Positions 51,701 to 60,382 of a stretch of DNA of 64,000 nt are shown one piece after another. Both the position numbers and the translations under genes were made by a program. The stretch comes from Chitinophagaceae bacterium (GTDB taxonomy: Bacteria > Bacteroidota > Bacteroidia > Chitinophagales > Chitinophagaceae). Each line of letters opens with the position of its first letter. The stretch's first letter is position 1. Where the stretch lies: assembly GCA_947381435.1 (NCBI GenBank), contig CANCVE010000001.1, positions 62,001-126,000 of the forward strand, in the 5' to 3' direction. The notes below the pieces were generated by a model, which worked only from the letters and a program-made list of their open reading frames with translations, was not told the origin of the DNA and ran no database searches.

Positions 51701-53713
51701 TCAAATTATACCATTCAAGGAACAGATAGTATTTGTGGAACAGGGGGTATCACTAAAAATGGAACAGGTAATCTTTCTATTCTTTCAACCGCTAATACCT
51801 ACAGCGGAAAAACGATTGTAAACGGTGGTACATTAACAGTAGGGAAAGTTGGTTTAAGAAATGAAGCGTCATCTATGGGGGCTGCGGATTCTACTGCACA
51901 AAATATTCAGATCAATAATGCTACTTTGGTTGTAAATGAGAAGAGTATTACAAACAGATCGTTTAAAATTACTGGAGTAAGCACTTTCAATATTCCAGTT
52001 GCAGATAATTACCTCATTTTCAATGCAGATATAACAGGTACTGGAACATTGGTGAAAGATGGTCCGGGATCTATTTACATGGTTGGAAAGAAAAGTTTTT
52101 CAGGACCAGTATTAATTAAAGCAGGGGTGCTTAATCTACGAACAAGAGAGGGGAATGTAAACGGTTTGGGTACAAGTAATGACATAACACTAGAAAACGC
52201 TACATTGAATATAGAGGATATACAAGCATCGGAAGGAATCTATTGGAATCTTACAGTTCCTTCAAACAAAGTGGGAACATTGTTTACCGATGGACGTTCC
52301 ACCATGTTTGGTACATTGAACGGTTCGGGTACATTAAATTTGAAAATCCCCTACGTTCGAACCAATTTTAATGGCGATTGGTCTCAATTTGGCGGTAGAA
52401 TAAATGTGATTGAGGGCGATTTTAGGATTGGGAATACAAAGGGATATGCCAATTGTGCAATAAATTTGTTGGGAGGAGCAATGTATTCAATAGCTGGTGC
52501 AAGTGCTACTACATCCATTGGTGAACTTGCAGGAATTACAGGAACAACTATAACTTCCGATTTAGCCACTGCAAACTGGACCATTGGGGCTTTAAACACA
52601 GATGCTACCTTCTCGGGTAATATTGTAAAATCGTCCTTAACCAAAGTAGGAACAGGAACATTAATTGTAGATGGCAACAATACGTACACTGGTAAAACCT
52701 TGATTAGCGGAGGACGGTTATTAGTAAATAATGCGGTAGGTAAACGTGGTATTGGCTCGGGAACTGTAAGTGTAGCCAATGGCGCTGTATTGGGTGGTAT
52801 TGGCGCTGTGATGGGGGCTGTAACAGTTAATACAGGGGGCACTATTCAGCCAGGATTTAATGGTATTGGTACTTTTATTGATAGTAGCAATATTGTTTTT
52901 TTAACCGGAGCTATTGCCGATATGGAAATCAATAAAACCTCAAGCACTTTTGATGTGCTAAAAACAACGGGAAATATTGTATTTAATGGTAAATTGTTAG
53001 TTGAAAAAGTCGGTATTGCAGATTATTCCGTAGGCGATAATTTTCAATTATTCCAAGCAGGTAGCTATAGTGGAAATTTCACGTCTATCTTGCCTTCAAC
53101 ACCAGGAACTGGCTTGCTTTGGAAATTCACTCCAGCCAATGGAACTTTATCAGTAATTGCTGATACTATTTTGCCTATTACTCTTGCTAATTTAACTGTT
53201 AAGCCAAAAAATGATGAAGTTGTTTTAAATTGGGAAACTAAAAATGAAATAAACAATCGCCATTTTATAATAGAGCATTCGAAAGATGGACAAAATTTTG
53301 AAGCAATTGGAACAGTAAAAGCTGCTGGAACAAGTTCGGAAACGAACAGGTACGTATTTGTAGACAAAACGCCTTATGTAGGGATAAATTATTACCGCTT
53401 GGTACAGGTTGATGTTGATGGACATAGAACTATTTCTGCTATTAAACAAACACAATGGAATAAGGGGTTGAGTGGCATGGTAATTTCTCCCAACCCGACA
53501 GGAAACTATATCCAAATTCATTTAAAAAAATCGGAACAAGTTCTACATGCAACCATTAGTGGTTTAGATGGCAAGTTATTCTTTGAGTATAATGGAAGTC
53601 TTGATAAATTAAATGCGCATTTGAAAGCAAACGCACCGTCTAAACCAGGAACTTATTTGGTTAGAATTGAAAGTTCAAGCGATACTTGGGTGGGTAAATA
53701 TGTAAAACAATAG
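48758..53713 (+). CDS. Giant secreted rhamnogalacturonan lyase (PL11-like) with autotransporter-type repeats and T9SS signal
   Basis: 1651 aa. The only in-frame start leaves an unusually long leader: a second hydrophobic segment FFIYTAFWLLFLICSTQVTAQ (residues 51-71) is the likely signal core. About residues 72-645 form a PL11-type rhamnogalacturonan lyase (MEKLGRGVVATRT, VSWRLLGTEPQDIGFNVYR, GDFDGDGEYDYVMH, FYGDIIGDWREEAVY). Residues 650-1470 carry beta-strand repeats of the autotransporter-associated kind (GTGTLIVDGNNTYTGKTLIS, GGRLLV). A beta-sandwich (1473-1560) and a T9SS type A sorting domain (ISPNPTGNYIQIHLKK to WVGKYVKQ) close the chain. It would cut pectic rhamnogalacturonan at the cell surface. 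Heads the CAZyme cluster. Confidence 0.88.
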   Translation: MRYTLFLLRIINAFCNSFFCSNSRCTSNDSASFFKFRDRATLLTTQRANFFIYTAFWLLFLICSTQVTAQRIMEKLGRGVVATRTSKTKVLVSWRLLGTEPQDIGFNVYRSANGGSALKLNTAVLTAGTNFEDLNPNLTIPNSYFVKPVLRGVEQDASASYTLIANADAKPFYKIKIHNTLGYRIKYASVGDFDGDGEYDYVMHKTPISDYTLPDLVEAYKRDGTYLWTINMGPNSVNRYNITPGSSSLEAGHGDNWTVYDLNGDGKAEVILRTANGVKFSDSTTLIDANNGKQFISVIDGMTGHEISRTPVNNPYITKGDDYGQMNGHMGIAYLDGIHPSVVWMPANRNADQSFNEMIFAWDWNGTTLISKWTFDLGGKDLPSGHQIKIFDIDGDGKDEIIPQAFAVNDDGTLMYNLKDQAIDHGDRFSISDLDPKRPGLEIYGIQQGYSKLGIMWYYCDVKTGKLLASQSNPANNDMGRGMTADVDPRYLGQELYTFVGSLYSVSGVPTSTAIPSVYPNQRMYWDGDLGGELLDGGKIVKWNYLTNNDTRLYTASSVTGTGASASVTQVTPAFYGDIIGDWREEAVYESQDHEYLIIVETPYTTTERIYTLPHNPGYRSDMCVKGYYQSNNTDYYLGFDMQQPPIPCIQTANDYWTGTESSVWDNSITNWTNGTTAKPYTNGDTIMFDLRGKNIDTVRLNSNVSPGKIWLINPEGKNYTVSGTGKITGTGEVWKTMGGTFTFAGDHDYSGATIISNGQINIDGSLQSSVTVRGLGAIGGRGTFYGGVTLHKGVNVKGGRISPGFGNINEQRLGSITIQGDLAVSGDNNFEFDVLPGSAKVNDSLIVTGNLSFKGINQLIFNFADNKFVPGTYTIIKCGGTLSATLSNFEISGITGVPKELIIEGNEIKIKINDNRSPANLIWSGAVNNLLDFKNQNFTLGITPTAFVSGDTLTFDASSIQKTVVLNETVYPSSITFNSDSNYTIQGTDSICGTGGITKNGTGNLSILSTANTYSGKTIVNGGTLTVGKVGLRNEASSMGAADSTAQNIQINNATLVVNEKSITNRSFKITGVSTFNIPVADNYLIFNADITGTGTLVKDGPGSIYMVGKKSFSGPVLIKAGVLNLRTREGNVNGLGTSNDITLENATLNIEDIQASEGIYWNLTVPSNKVGTLFTDGRSTMFGTLNGSGTLNLKIPYVRTNFNGDWSQFGGRINVIEGDFRIGNTKGYANCAINLLGGAMYSIAGASATTSIGELAGITGTTITSDLATANWTIGALNTDATFSGNIVKSSLTKVGTGTLIVDGNNTYTGKTLISGGRLLVNNAVGKRGIGSGTVSVANGAVLGGIGAVMGAVTVNTGGTIQPGFNGIGTFIDSSNIVFLTGAIADMEINKTSSTFDVLKTTGNIVFNGKLLVEKVGIADYSVGDNFQLFQAGSYSGNFTSILPSTPGTGLLWKFTPANGTLSVIADTILPITLANLTVKPKNDEVVLNWETKNEINNRHFIIEHSKDGQNFEAIGTVKAAGTSSETNRYVFVDKTPYVGINYYRLVQVDVDGHRTISAIKQTQWNKGLSGMVISPNPTGNYIQIHLKKSEQVLHATISGLDGKLFFEYNGSLDKLNAHLKANAPSKPGTYLVRIESSSDTWVGKYVKQ

Positions 53714-53796
53714 TCAATTGTTTTTGGTTTTAATTTTTAACAATTCCAATCGATGCTGTAAACATTGGTTGGAATTGTATTTTACAAAATATCGGT

Positions 53797-54915
53797 ATGA
53801 TGCGTTTCAGAATATTGCTTGTTATGCTGTTATTGTCGGGAAATGTTTTTGCGCATATTGAGCGGACATATTTTTTGAAAGGAAAAGTTGGGGAAAGAGA
53901 ACTTGCAATACGTATGTTGTGCTATGACGAAATACCAGTACGGCATCTTAGTTATTACTTTATTGATGAAATAAAAGATAAATATTTGTTGGGGAAATTT
54001 GCTGATAATTGTTGGAATTTTTCGGCTGAACAATCAGGCAATTTAAACCCTTCTATCAAAATTACAGATGTAGGAAATGGCTGCTGGAAAGGATTTTGGA
54101 TAGAACCATCTGGGAAAATGGTAGATCTTTTCTTAAAGCCTCTTGTTACCGATTCCATTGTTACACCTTTCGGAAGGATACAATTAATAACCGAAATGGA
54201 TGTGTATGACCAATTTCGGTTATCTAATATTAGTTTTACTGAAACACATACCCAAAAACTTGGCAACGAACTAATTTGTAGTTGGATGGTAGAAAAACAG
54301 TCTGGGATTTCTTTTTTCAAAATAAAAACTTCTAATCATAAGTACAATACCAATGCCATTAACGCAACACTTACAAACACCTATATTCCCCTACTACAAA
54401 ACTTTTTAAAAAAATCTAGTGAAGCTTCTATGCAAAAAGTTTCTACGAGTATAACGTATGTTAACGATGCATTATTGGCATTTAAAATAGTTATAATCAA
54501 TACTGGTCAAAATCGGAATTCATATTCTAATCAATGTTTTGCAATCGACCTGACCAGTGGTGCGCAATTATCGTTGGAAGATTTAATTTGGTTAGACAAA
54601 AACACGAAAAAACCAGCTTCAGACGATTTATACACCATTTACAAATATCGAAAATCAACGTTTGCTCCAATGGTATTTACATGGTTGCAGCAGTTGTATC
54701 CCGAAAAAATTAACACAAATAACTGCAACCTAAATACCCCAGATACGTGGTGCTTACCCATTTGGGGGCTTACGAATAAAGGCATTGCATTAGGATTAAA
54801 TACATCAGAAAAGTGCGATGTGTTAAATTGGGCAATATTGCCTTACCAAAAATTAACGCCCTTTCTTACTCCCAAATATCATTTAAAAGTAAGCCAATTA
54901 GTTTTAAAAAACTAA
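53797..54915 (+). CDS. Hypothetical exported protein
   Basis: 372 aa with a signal peptide (MRFRILLVMLLLSGNVFAH); an ATG one codon further on is also possible. The first half is a strand-rich domain (GERELAIRMLCYDEIPVRHL), the second half (NTYIPLLQNFLKK, AFKIVIINTGQNRNSYSNQC, FAIDLTSGAQLSLEDLIWLD) has the layout of DUF3298/DUF4163-type proteins, in which two alpha-beta halves surround a conserved LSLxDLF motif. That resemblance is weak. It follows the PL11 gene after 83 nt on the same strand and may be co-transcribed. Function is unknown. Confidence 0.6.
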   Translation: MMRFRILLVMLLLSGNVFAHIERTYFLKGKVGERELAIRMLCYDEIPVRHLSYYFIDEIKDKYLLGKFADNCWNFSAEQSGNLNPSIKITDVGNGCWKGFWIEPSGKMVDLFLKPLVTDSIVTPFGRIQLITEMDVYDQFRLSNISFTETHTQKLGNELICSWMVEKQSGISFFKIKTSNHKYNTNAINATLTNTYIPLLQNFLKKSSEASMQKVSTSITYVNDALLAFKIVIINTGQNRNSYSNQCFAIDLTSGAQLSLEDLIWLDKNTKKPASDDLYTIYKYRKSTFAPMVFTWLQQLYPEKINTNNCNLNTPDTWCLPIWGLTNKGIALGLNTSEKCDVLNWAILPYQKLTPFLTPKYHLKVSQLVLKN

Positions 54916-55342
54916 GACTATAGAGAAGCATTGCTTTTTCTAAGGTTTGATTGATTTTCTGCAAAAGCAAATTGAAACCGAACAAATTGCTAGAATAATT
55001 ATCCAATAACCTGCACTTTAACCTTGCAAACGTTTTCCACTAGCTAGTGTTTAAATCAGTTGGTCTCTCCTGTTTACAAATAGAATCACTTTTATAAAAT
55101 GAAAATGCCATCCCATTTATTTTACTTATCTCCGCTCCCCAGTTTGTTTTAATGGGGATATTGTATGTTTAGAAATTTAGATTAGAGTTTGTTATCCCTT
55201 ATTGGGAATAATGTATAGCTTTTGCTTAAAACAATGCAATCAGTGAATCATATAACTTTTGCCTTCAGTTGTATAACAACTCTTTTGCCATCCCAACTCA
55301 ACTTTGCAACGTAACAAATCAGTTACAAATTAAACATATAGA
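54916..55342. other. Spacer with a promoter-like block repeated at 56225-56321
   Basis: No ORF. The last 80 nt hold TTGTATAACAACTC, CCATCCCAACTCAACTTTGC and CGTAACAAATCAGTTACAAA. A related series (TTGTATAATAC, CCAACCACCTTTACAT, CGTAACAAATTAGTTATAAA) precedes the gene at 56322. CAACTTTG is one mismatch from TAnnTTTG. Confidence 0.5.
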
Positions 55343-55981
55343 ATGAAAAAGTTTTTATTATTTAGCATTGTTGCAATTTTTACAGTACAGGGTATTAGCG
55401 CACAGGAAACGAAGATTGATGATGTTAGTGGAATCCATTTCGGCTTTAAGGTAGGGGTAAACCGATCGAACATCTATGATTCTAAATCTCAAAATTTTAG
55501 TGATAAGGCGAAATTAGGTTTTGCAGGTGGTGCGTTCCTCGCTATTCCATTCGGTAAATACTTTGGCATACAGCCCGAAGTATTGTTTTCGCAGAAGGGT
55601 TTCAAAGCATCAGGTGAAGTTCTTGGTCAACCGTACAATTTTACCAGAACCTTAAACTTTATAGATGTGCCAATATTCTTAGCCATAAAGCCATTTTCTT
55701 TTGTAACCATATTGGCGGGCCCTCAACTGTCGTATCTGACATCACAAAAAGATGCGTTTGATAATACACTTTATAGCAGTAGCCAAGAACAACAATTTCA
55801 GAATACTAACCTCCGCAAAAATATATTATGTTTTGTAGGCGGACTAGATATTAATCTCGTACCGGCTGTTATTGGAGCAAGGGTTGGTTGGGATGTACAA
55901 AGTAATAATGGCGATGGAAGTTCTAGTGACCCTAAGTATAAAAATGCCTGGATTCAGCTAACATTGGGCTTTAGATTTTAA
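55343..55981 (+). CDS. PorT-type outer-membrane beta-barrel protein
   Basis: 212 aa with signal peptide MKKFLLFSIVAIFTVQGISA. The eight-stranded barrel of the outer membrane beta-barrel (PorT) family is recognisable: GIHFGFKVGVNRSNIYD, GFAGGAFLAIPFGKYFGIQP, EVLFSQKGFKASGE, NFIDVPIFLAIKPF and the terminal strand AWIQLTLGFRF with C-terminal Phe. Function is unknown for most members. It shares a promoter-like block with the next gene and lies inside the CAZyme cluster without an obvious link to sugar breakdown. Confidence 0.83.
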   Translation: MKKFLLFSIVAIFTVQGISAQETKIDDVSGIHFGFKVGVNRSNIYDSKSQNFSDKAKLGFAGGAFLAIPFGKYFGIQPEVLFSQKGFKASGEVLGQPYNFTRTLNFIDVPIFLAIKPFSFVTILAGPQLSYLTSQKDAFDNTLYSSSQEQQFQNTNLRKNILCFVGGLDINLVPAVIGARVGWDVQSNNGDGSSSDPKYKNAWIQLTLGFRF

Positions 55982-56136
55982 AGGATTATTTTTATTCACT
56001 CCTTTAATATACGAAGGATTGCCTAAAATTTAAGAAATTAGCGTTGCAGCTTATTATAAAAGATAGGAAACAATAAAAAATATTTGATTGTAAAGTGTCA
56101 AAGAAATAAAACAATGCGAAATAGAATACTAAAAAT

Positions 56137-56183
56137 GTAAAAACTACAGCAAAATTACTTGGCGTATTTGCTGTAGTTTTTAC
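56137..56183 (+). terminator. Perfect hairpin between barrel protein and lipoprotein
   Basis: GTAAAAACTACAGCAAA (56137-56153) is exactly complemented at 56167-56183 by TTTGCTGTAGTTTTTAC with a 13-nt loop. It probably ends transcription from the barrel gene, although no T-run follows the stem. Confidence 0.6.
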
Positions 56184-56429
56184 AAATGGTGGAGGAAAGA
56201 GAAGTATTATTCTAAAACCTATTAATTATACAACTATTACCAATAATTGTATAATACTTATCCTGCCCAATCCAACCACCTTTACATCGTAACAAATTAG
56301 TTATAAAATAAATTAATTACAATGTCAATTTTAAAAATGACTTTTATGAAAGTACCTACAAAGAGTGGTTCTCCAGACCGAAATTCAAACGGAAAACAAC
56401 AAAGTATACCTTTATTTATTAAATCGCTT

Positions 56430-56852
56430 ATGCTAACAAAAACGATTGTTTTTGGAACAGCGGCAATTATTGCTTTTGTTTTCTTTTCATCCTGCGCCAG
56501 AAAAGCACACTTCCAAGTATCGCCAGTTGTGCCGGCAGCTAGGGGTTATACAAAAGTGAAAAGAGATCATAATAAGAATTACAATATTTATGTAAGTCTT
56601 GAAAATTTGGCAGAACCGAGTAGATTAACCCCTCCTAAACAAACCTATGTAGTTTGGCTTGTTTCTGAAGATAACTCAATAAAGAATGTGGGGCAGGTAA
56701 AAACATCAACTAGTTTTTTTTCGAATGCTTTAAAGGGTTCCTTCGAGACCGTTTCTGCCTCCAAACCAATAAAAGTTTTTATAACCGCGGAGGATGATGC
56801 ATCAGTTCATTTTCCTAGTGCAATGATGGTTATGACAACAAATGGATTTTAA
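56430..56852 (+). CDS. Hypothetical lipoprotein
   Basis: 140 aa from the ATG at 56430, chosen because it opens directly into a lipoprotein signal (MLTKTIVFGTAAIIAFVFFS, then SCARK, Cys22). An ATG at 56322 in the same frame would add 36 polar residues before the signal; its position just after the promoter-like block makes it the alternative. The mature part is a beta-sandwich-like domain (NYNIYVSLENLAEPSRLTPP, YVVWLVSEDNSIKNVGQV, KPIKVFITAEDDASV), similar in style to small anti-sigma or adhesion lipoproteins. I do not recognise the family. Confidence 0.65.
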   Translation: MLTKTIVFGTAAIIAFVFFSSCARKAHFQVSPVVPAARGYTKVKRDHNKNYNIYVSLENLAEPSRLTPPKQTYVVWLVSEDNSIKNVGQVKTSTSFFSNALKGSFETVSASKPIKVFITAEDDASVHFPSAMMVMTTNGF

Positions 56853-57479
56853 TGAAAGTTAAAGATAGATGCCCCTACTAGTAAAAGTCTTTGCATTTGC
56901 TGTTCGCCCATGTTAAACAAAAAGCATGGCGAGCAAGCAAATCATAGGGATTTATCTGAATTTGCCATCTGTTTTTATATTTCGGACAACGGACTTTGCT
57001 ACTTTTTTCTAACAACTTCTACTAATATATCTTGGCGTCGAAAGTAGCTCATTTCTATTTCAAGATTTATTTTCTCTAGTGTGAGTTTACAGCGAAGCAA
57101 GTCGCTCATACTTTCTAGTTAATACAGTTTGTAACCGAAATTTGCTTTTGTAAACCTTAAACGACTCAGCTAGGCAAGATCTAGTTACTACCCCAACCAC
57201 TTCAATTATTAATATCAATCATGTCTGCCTTTCAAGTTTTGTCTGGAATCAACAATCTAGTATAAAAGCAATCACAATAATCAAAATTGATAAATTCTAT
57301 TTTGTAAACGATGCCGGAAACGGTTGCAATTAAATTGCTCTGATTATAAAATCTGCACCTATATATTTGGACGAAGAAAAGGATGGGTAATTAGTTTTGC
57401 CTTCTCCTTTTTACCACTCAACTTTTGCTTAAGAGATTAGTCAAGGTTGAGTAATTAATGTTTTAAGATAACAATAAAA
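56853..57479. other. Long spacer without recognisable gene
   Basis: The 627-bp spacer contains short inverted words (GCTGTTCGCCCATGTT with AGCATGGCGAGCAAGC at 56899-56940; GAGTTTACAGCGAAGCAAG) and a T-rich stretch near 57390-57480. I see no supported ORF, no clear promoter and no tandem repeat. Confidence 0.45.
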
Positions 57480-60215
57480 ATGATAATGACATTTAAAACG
57501 ATTGTAATTGCCTTGCTTCTTTTGGTCGTAACAAATTATTCTAATGCCCAAGCACCAAAGTTTTTAAAAACCAATGAACCATTACTAAACACCCTTCACA
57601 CCGTAGCACAACGCGAAAAAGAAAGCATCAATGAATCGTGGAAACAAGTTAATGGCGATGTGGCAGGTGCTGAGAAAATAGATTTTACAGATGCATCATG
57701 GCAGATAGTAAATCTTCCTCACACATGGAATGCGATAGATGCCTATACTCAAAAGAAATATTACAGAGGGATTGGATGGTACAGAAAGAACCTTTTGCTC
57801 ACCAATAAACAGGCTGGCAAGAAACTATTCATCAATTTTGAAGGGGTATTTCTAAAGGCAGATGTGTACATGAATGGGAAATTTGTTGGGGAACATAAAG
57901 GAGGCTATACTGGTTTCACTTTTGATATATCCAACTATGTTTCCATTCCAGGAAAGAACATGATTGCCATAAAAGTAGATAACAGTAAAGACTTGGACTT
58001 GCCTCCTATTTCGGGTGATTATACCATGTTTGGTGGAATATACAGGGATGTTTATCTGGTATCAACCAATGCTGTACACTTTGATGAAACGAACCTTGGC
58101 AGTAGTGGCGTTTTTCTTGAAACACCTTTGGTTAATGATAAAACTGCTACTATTAAAGTGCGAGGAATTATAGCTAACCAATCTACTGAGAATACTAGTA
58201 TAACTATAATATCTAAAGTGATAGATAAAGCAGGTGTAGTTGTAACGGAAATAAAGTCTAAACTAAAACTAGCAGCAGGAGCAAACGGCAACTTTGAACA
58301 GTTGTCTGAAAAGATTGCCAATCCTAACTTATGGTCTACCGAAAATCCCTATTTATACACCGTTCAGACTTCCATAGTTTCTGATGACAAATCACAAACA
58401 GTTCTCGATTTTAAGAATCAGACACTTGGATTTAGGTGGTTTAGTTTTAATGCAGATTCAGGGTTTTATCTCAATGGCAAATACCTGAAACTAATTGGGG
58501 CTGCACATCACCAGGATTATTTTGGTTTGGGAAATGCATTGGATAATGACCTTCAGCGTAGAGATATTGAATTATTGAAAGCAATGGGAGGCAACTTTAT
58601 ACGTGTGAGCCATTATCCGCAAGACCCTACTATCATTGAGATGTGCGATAAACTAGGCATCTTGGTATGGGAAGAAACACCGCTTGGCAATACCTTTTAT
58701 GATAGTGAGGAACTGAAAGCAACCTGCATCAGTAGCTTGAAAGAGATGATAAGGCAAAACTATAATCATCCGAGCATTATCATTTGGGGGTATATGAACG
58801 AAGTTGGACTTGGTACATCCAAGATGGCTGAGAAAGAAAAGAAGAAAGGGATTTACGAAAGTACTGCCAAGTTTGCTAAAGTATTGGATAGCATCGTTCA
58901 TGCAGAAGATAAAAACAGACTATCTACTATGGCTCAGAATTCGGGCGGTAACACCTACTATAAAGATTATGGACTAACGAGTATGCCTGACGTAATTGGA
59001 TGGAATACCTATTATGGCTGGTATAAAGGTGGGTTTGAGGACTTTGGTTCTTTTATGGATAAAGTGCATGCCGAATCGCCCGAAATGAAGTCTCTAATTA
59101 GCGAATTTGGAGCAGGCAGTGATCAAAGATTGCATAGCTTGAACCCAGAACAGTTTGATTTCAGTATTGAGTGGCAGCAGTTATACCACGAATCTTATTT
59201 AAAGCAAATATTTAGTCGGAATTATATTGCCGGTGCTGCCGTGTGGAATCAGATAGATTTTTGTGCGGCTGGTCGTCAGGAGAGTATGCCACACATCAAT
59301 AACAAAGGATTATTGTATAATAATCGTACCCCCAAAGATGTGTACTATCTATATCAGGCATGGATGGTGAAAACACCTGTACTGCATATTGCAAGCCGCG
59401 ATTGGCTAAATAGAAAAGGTATTCAGGCATCGCCTAAGGATACAACTGTAACACAGCTTGTTAAGATTTATTCAAACCTGGACAAGGTTGAATTGTTTGT
59501 TAATGCAAAATCAATTGGAATACAAAGCGTCAGCAATGGAGTGTCAGTTTGGAATGTACCCTTTGTAAATGGCAAGAACTCTTTAATAGCTAAGGGCGTA
59601 AATGCAACTAAGAATTGTGAAGATGCCATTCAAATAGATTTTGAGATAATACCTGCTATCCTTAATCAGGTTAAAGATAAAACCTTTGAACTAGCTGTGA
59701 ATGTTGGGAGTAATTGCTTTTTTACAGATCCAATCAATAACATCACTTGGTTGCCAGATCAACCTTATAAATCAGGCAGCTTTGGCTATGTAGGTGGAGA
59801 AATATTCAGGGCAGGAGAAGGTAAGATTGGACATCAATCGGAAATTAACCAAACGCGCAATGTTCCCTTATACCAAACATTCAGATTTGGATTGAATGAT
59901 TACAAATTTGATGTGGCTGATGGAGAATATGAAGTTGAACTACATTTTGCAGACCTGGGAACCAAGGCTTCAAAATCAGTATATGATGTTAGTGAATCAG
60001 AAGAAAAAGGCAAAGAAACTAGTCAGTTTAATGTTGTACTAAATGGAAATAAGGTGCTTGAGGACTTTTGCCCAGCAGCACAGAATGGTGCATTGAATGC
60101 CGTATATAAAACCTTTGTGGTTCAGACTAAAGATTTAAAAGGAATAATAGTTTCATTCGAAAATGAAAAAGGGAATACTTTTCTAAATGCTATAAAGGTT
60201 AGAAGGTTGAATTAG
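57480..60215 (+). CDS. GH2 family glycoside hydrolase (beta-galactosidase-like) with malectin domain
   Basis: 911 aa; start at the first of two ATGs (57480 or 57486), with a signal peptide ending NYSNAQ near residue 24. In order: GH2 sugar-binding jelly roll (about 45-205, ITYRKNLLLTN-type region YYRGIGWYRKNLLL), Ig-like domain (210-320), TIM barrel (325-620) with acid/base E441 in GYMNEVGLG and nucleophile E542 in ISEFGAGSD, an Ig-like domain, and a C-terminal malectin-like carbohydrate-binding domain (740-911; YQTFRFGLNDYKFDVADGEY, EVELHFADLG). It would remove beta-linked galactose or related sugars. Fits pectin side-chain removal beside the PL11 lyase. Confidence 0.9.
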   Translation: MIMTFKTIVIALLLLVVTNYSNAQAPKFLKTNEPLLNTLHTVAQREKESINESWKQVNGDVAGAEKIDFTDASWQIVNLPHTWNAIDAYTQKKYYRGIGWYRKNLLLTNKQAGKKLFINFEGVFLKADVYMNGKFVGEHKGGYTGFTFDISNYVSIPGKNMIAIKVDNSKDLDLPPISGDYTMFGGIYRDVYLVSTNAVHFDETNLGSSGVFLETPLVNDKTATIKVRGIIANQSTENTSITIISKVIDKAGVVVTEIKSKLKLAAGANGNFEQLSEKIANPNLWSTENPYLYTVQTSIVSDDKSQTVLDFKNQTLGFRWFSFNADSGFYLNGKYLKLIGAAHHQDYFGLGNALDNDLQRRDIELLKAMGGNFIRVSHYPQDPTIIEMCDKLGILVWEETPLGNTFYDSEELKATCISSLKEMIRQNYNHPSIIIWGYMNEVGLGTSKMAEKEKKKGIYESTAKFAKVLDSIVHAEDKNRLSTMAQNSGGNTYYKDYGLTSMPDVIGWNTYYGWYKGGFEDFGSFMDKVHAESPEMKSLISEFGAGSDQRLHSLNPEQFDFSIEWQQLYHESYLKQIFSRNYIAGAAVWNQIDFCAAGRQESMPHINNKGLLYNNRTPKDVYYLYQAWMVKTPVLHIASRDWLNRKGIQASPKDTTVTQLVKIYSNLDKVELFVNAKSIGIQSVSNGVSVWNVPFVNGKNSLIAKGVNATKNCEDAIQIDFEIIPAILNQVKDKTFELAVNVGSNCFFTDPINNITWLPDQPYKSGSFGYVGGEIFRAGEGKIGHQSEINQTRNVPLYQTFRFGLNDYKFDVADGEYEVELHFADLGTKASKSVYDVSESEEKGKETSQFNVVLNGNKVLEDFCPAAQNGALNAVYKTFVVQTKDLKGIIVSFENEKGNTFLNAIKVRRLN

Positions 60216-60382
60216 AGTCTTTCAGTCCCTCCTTTCTCATTTGTTGTTCTTCCTAGTTAATTGGATTGCTAACTAGTAAAAAAGCAATCTATTCTTATAG
60301 CTGTTTAGTAAAAGTGCTTGCAATAAAGCATTATTTAAACCAAACCAACGCCACATTGTCTATCCCAAAAAATAATTTTTTT

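Noticed and set aside
56853-57479. Possible small RNA or gene in the long spacer before the GH2 gene
   Set aside because: Only short inverted words are visible, with no promoter-terminator pair that I can support.
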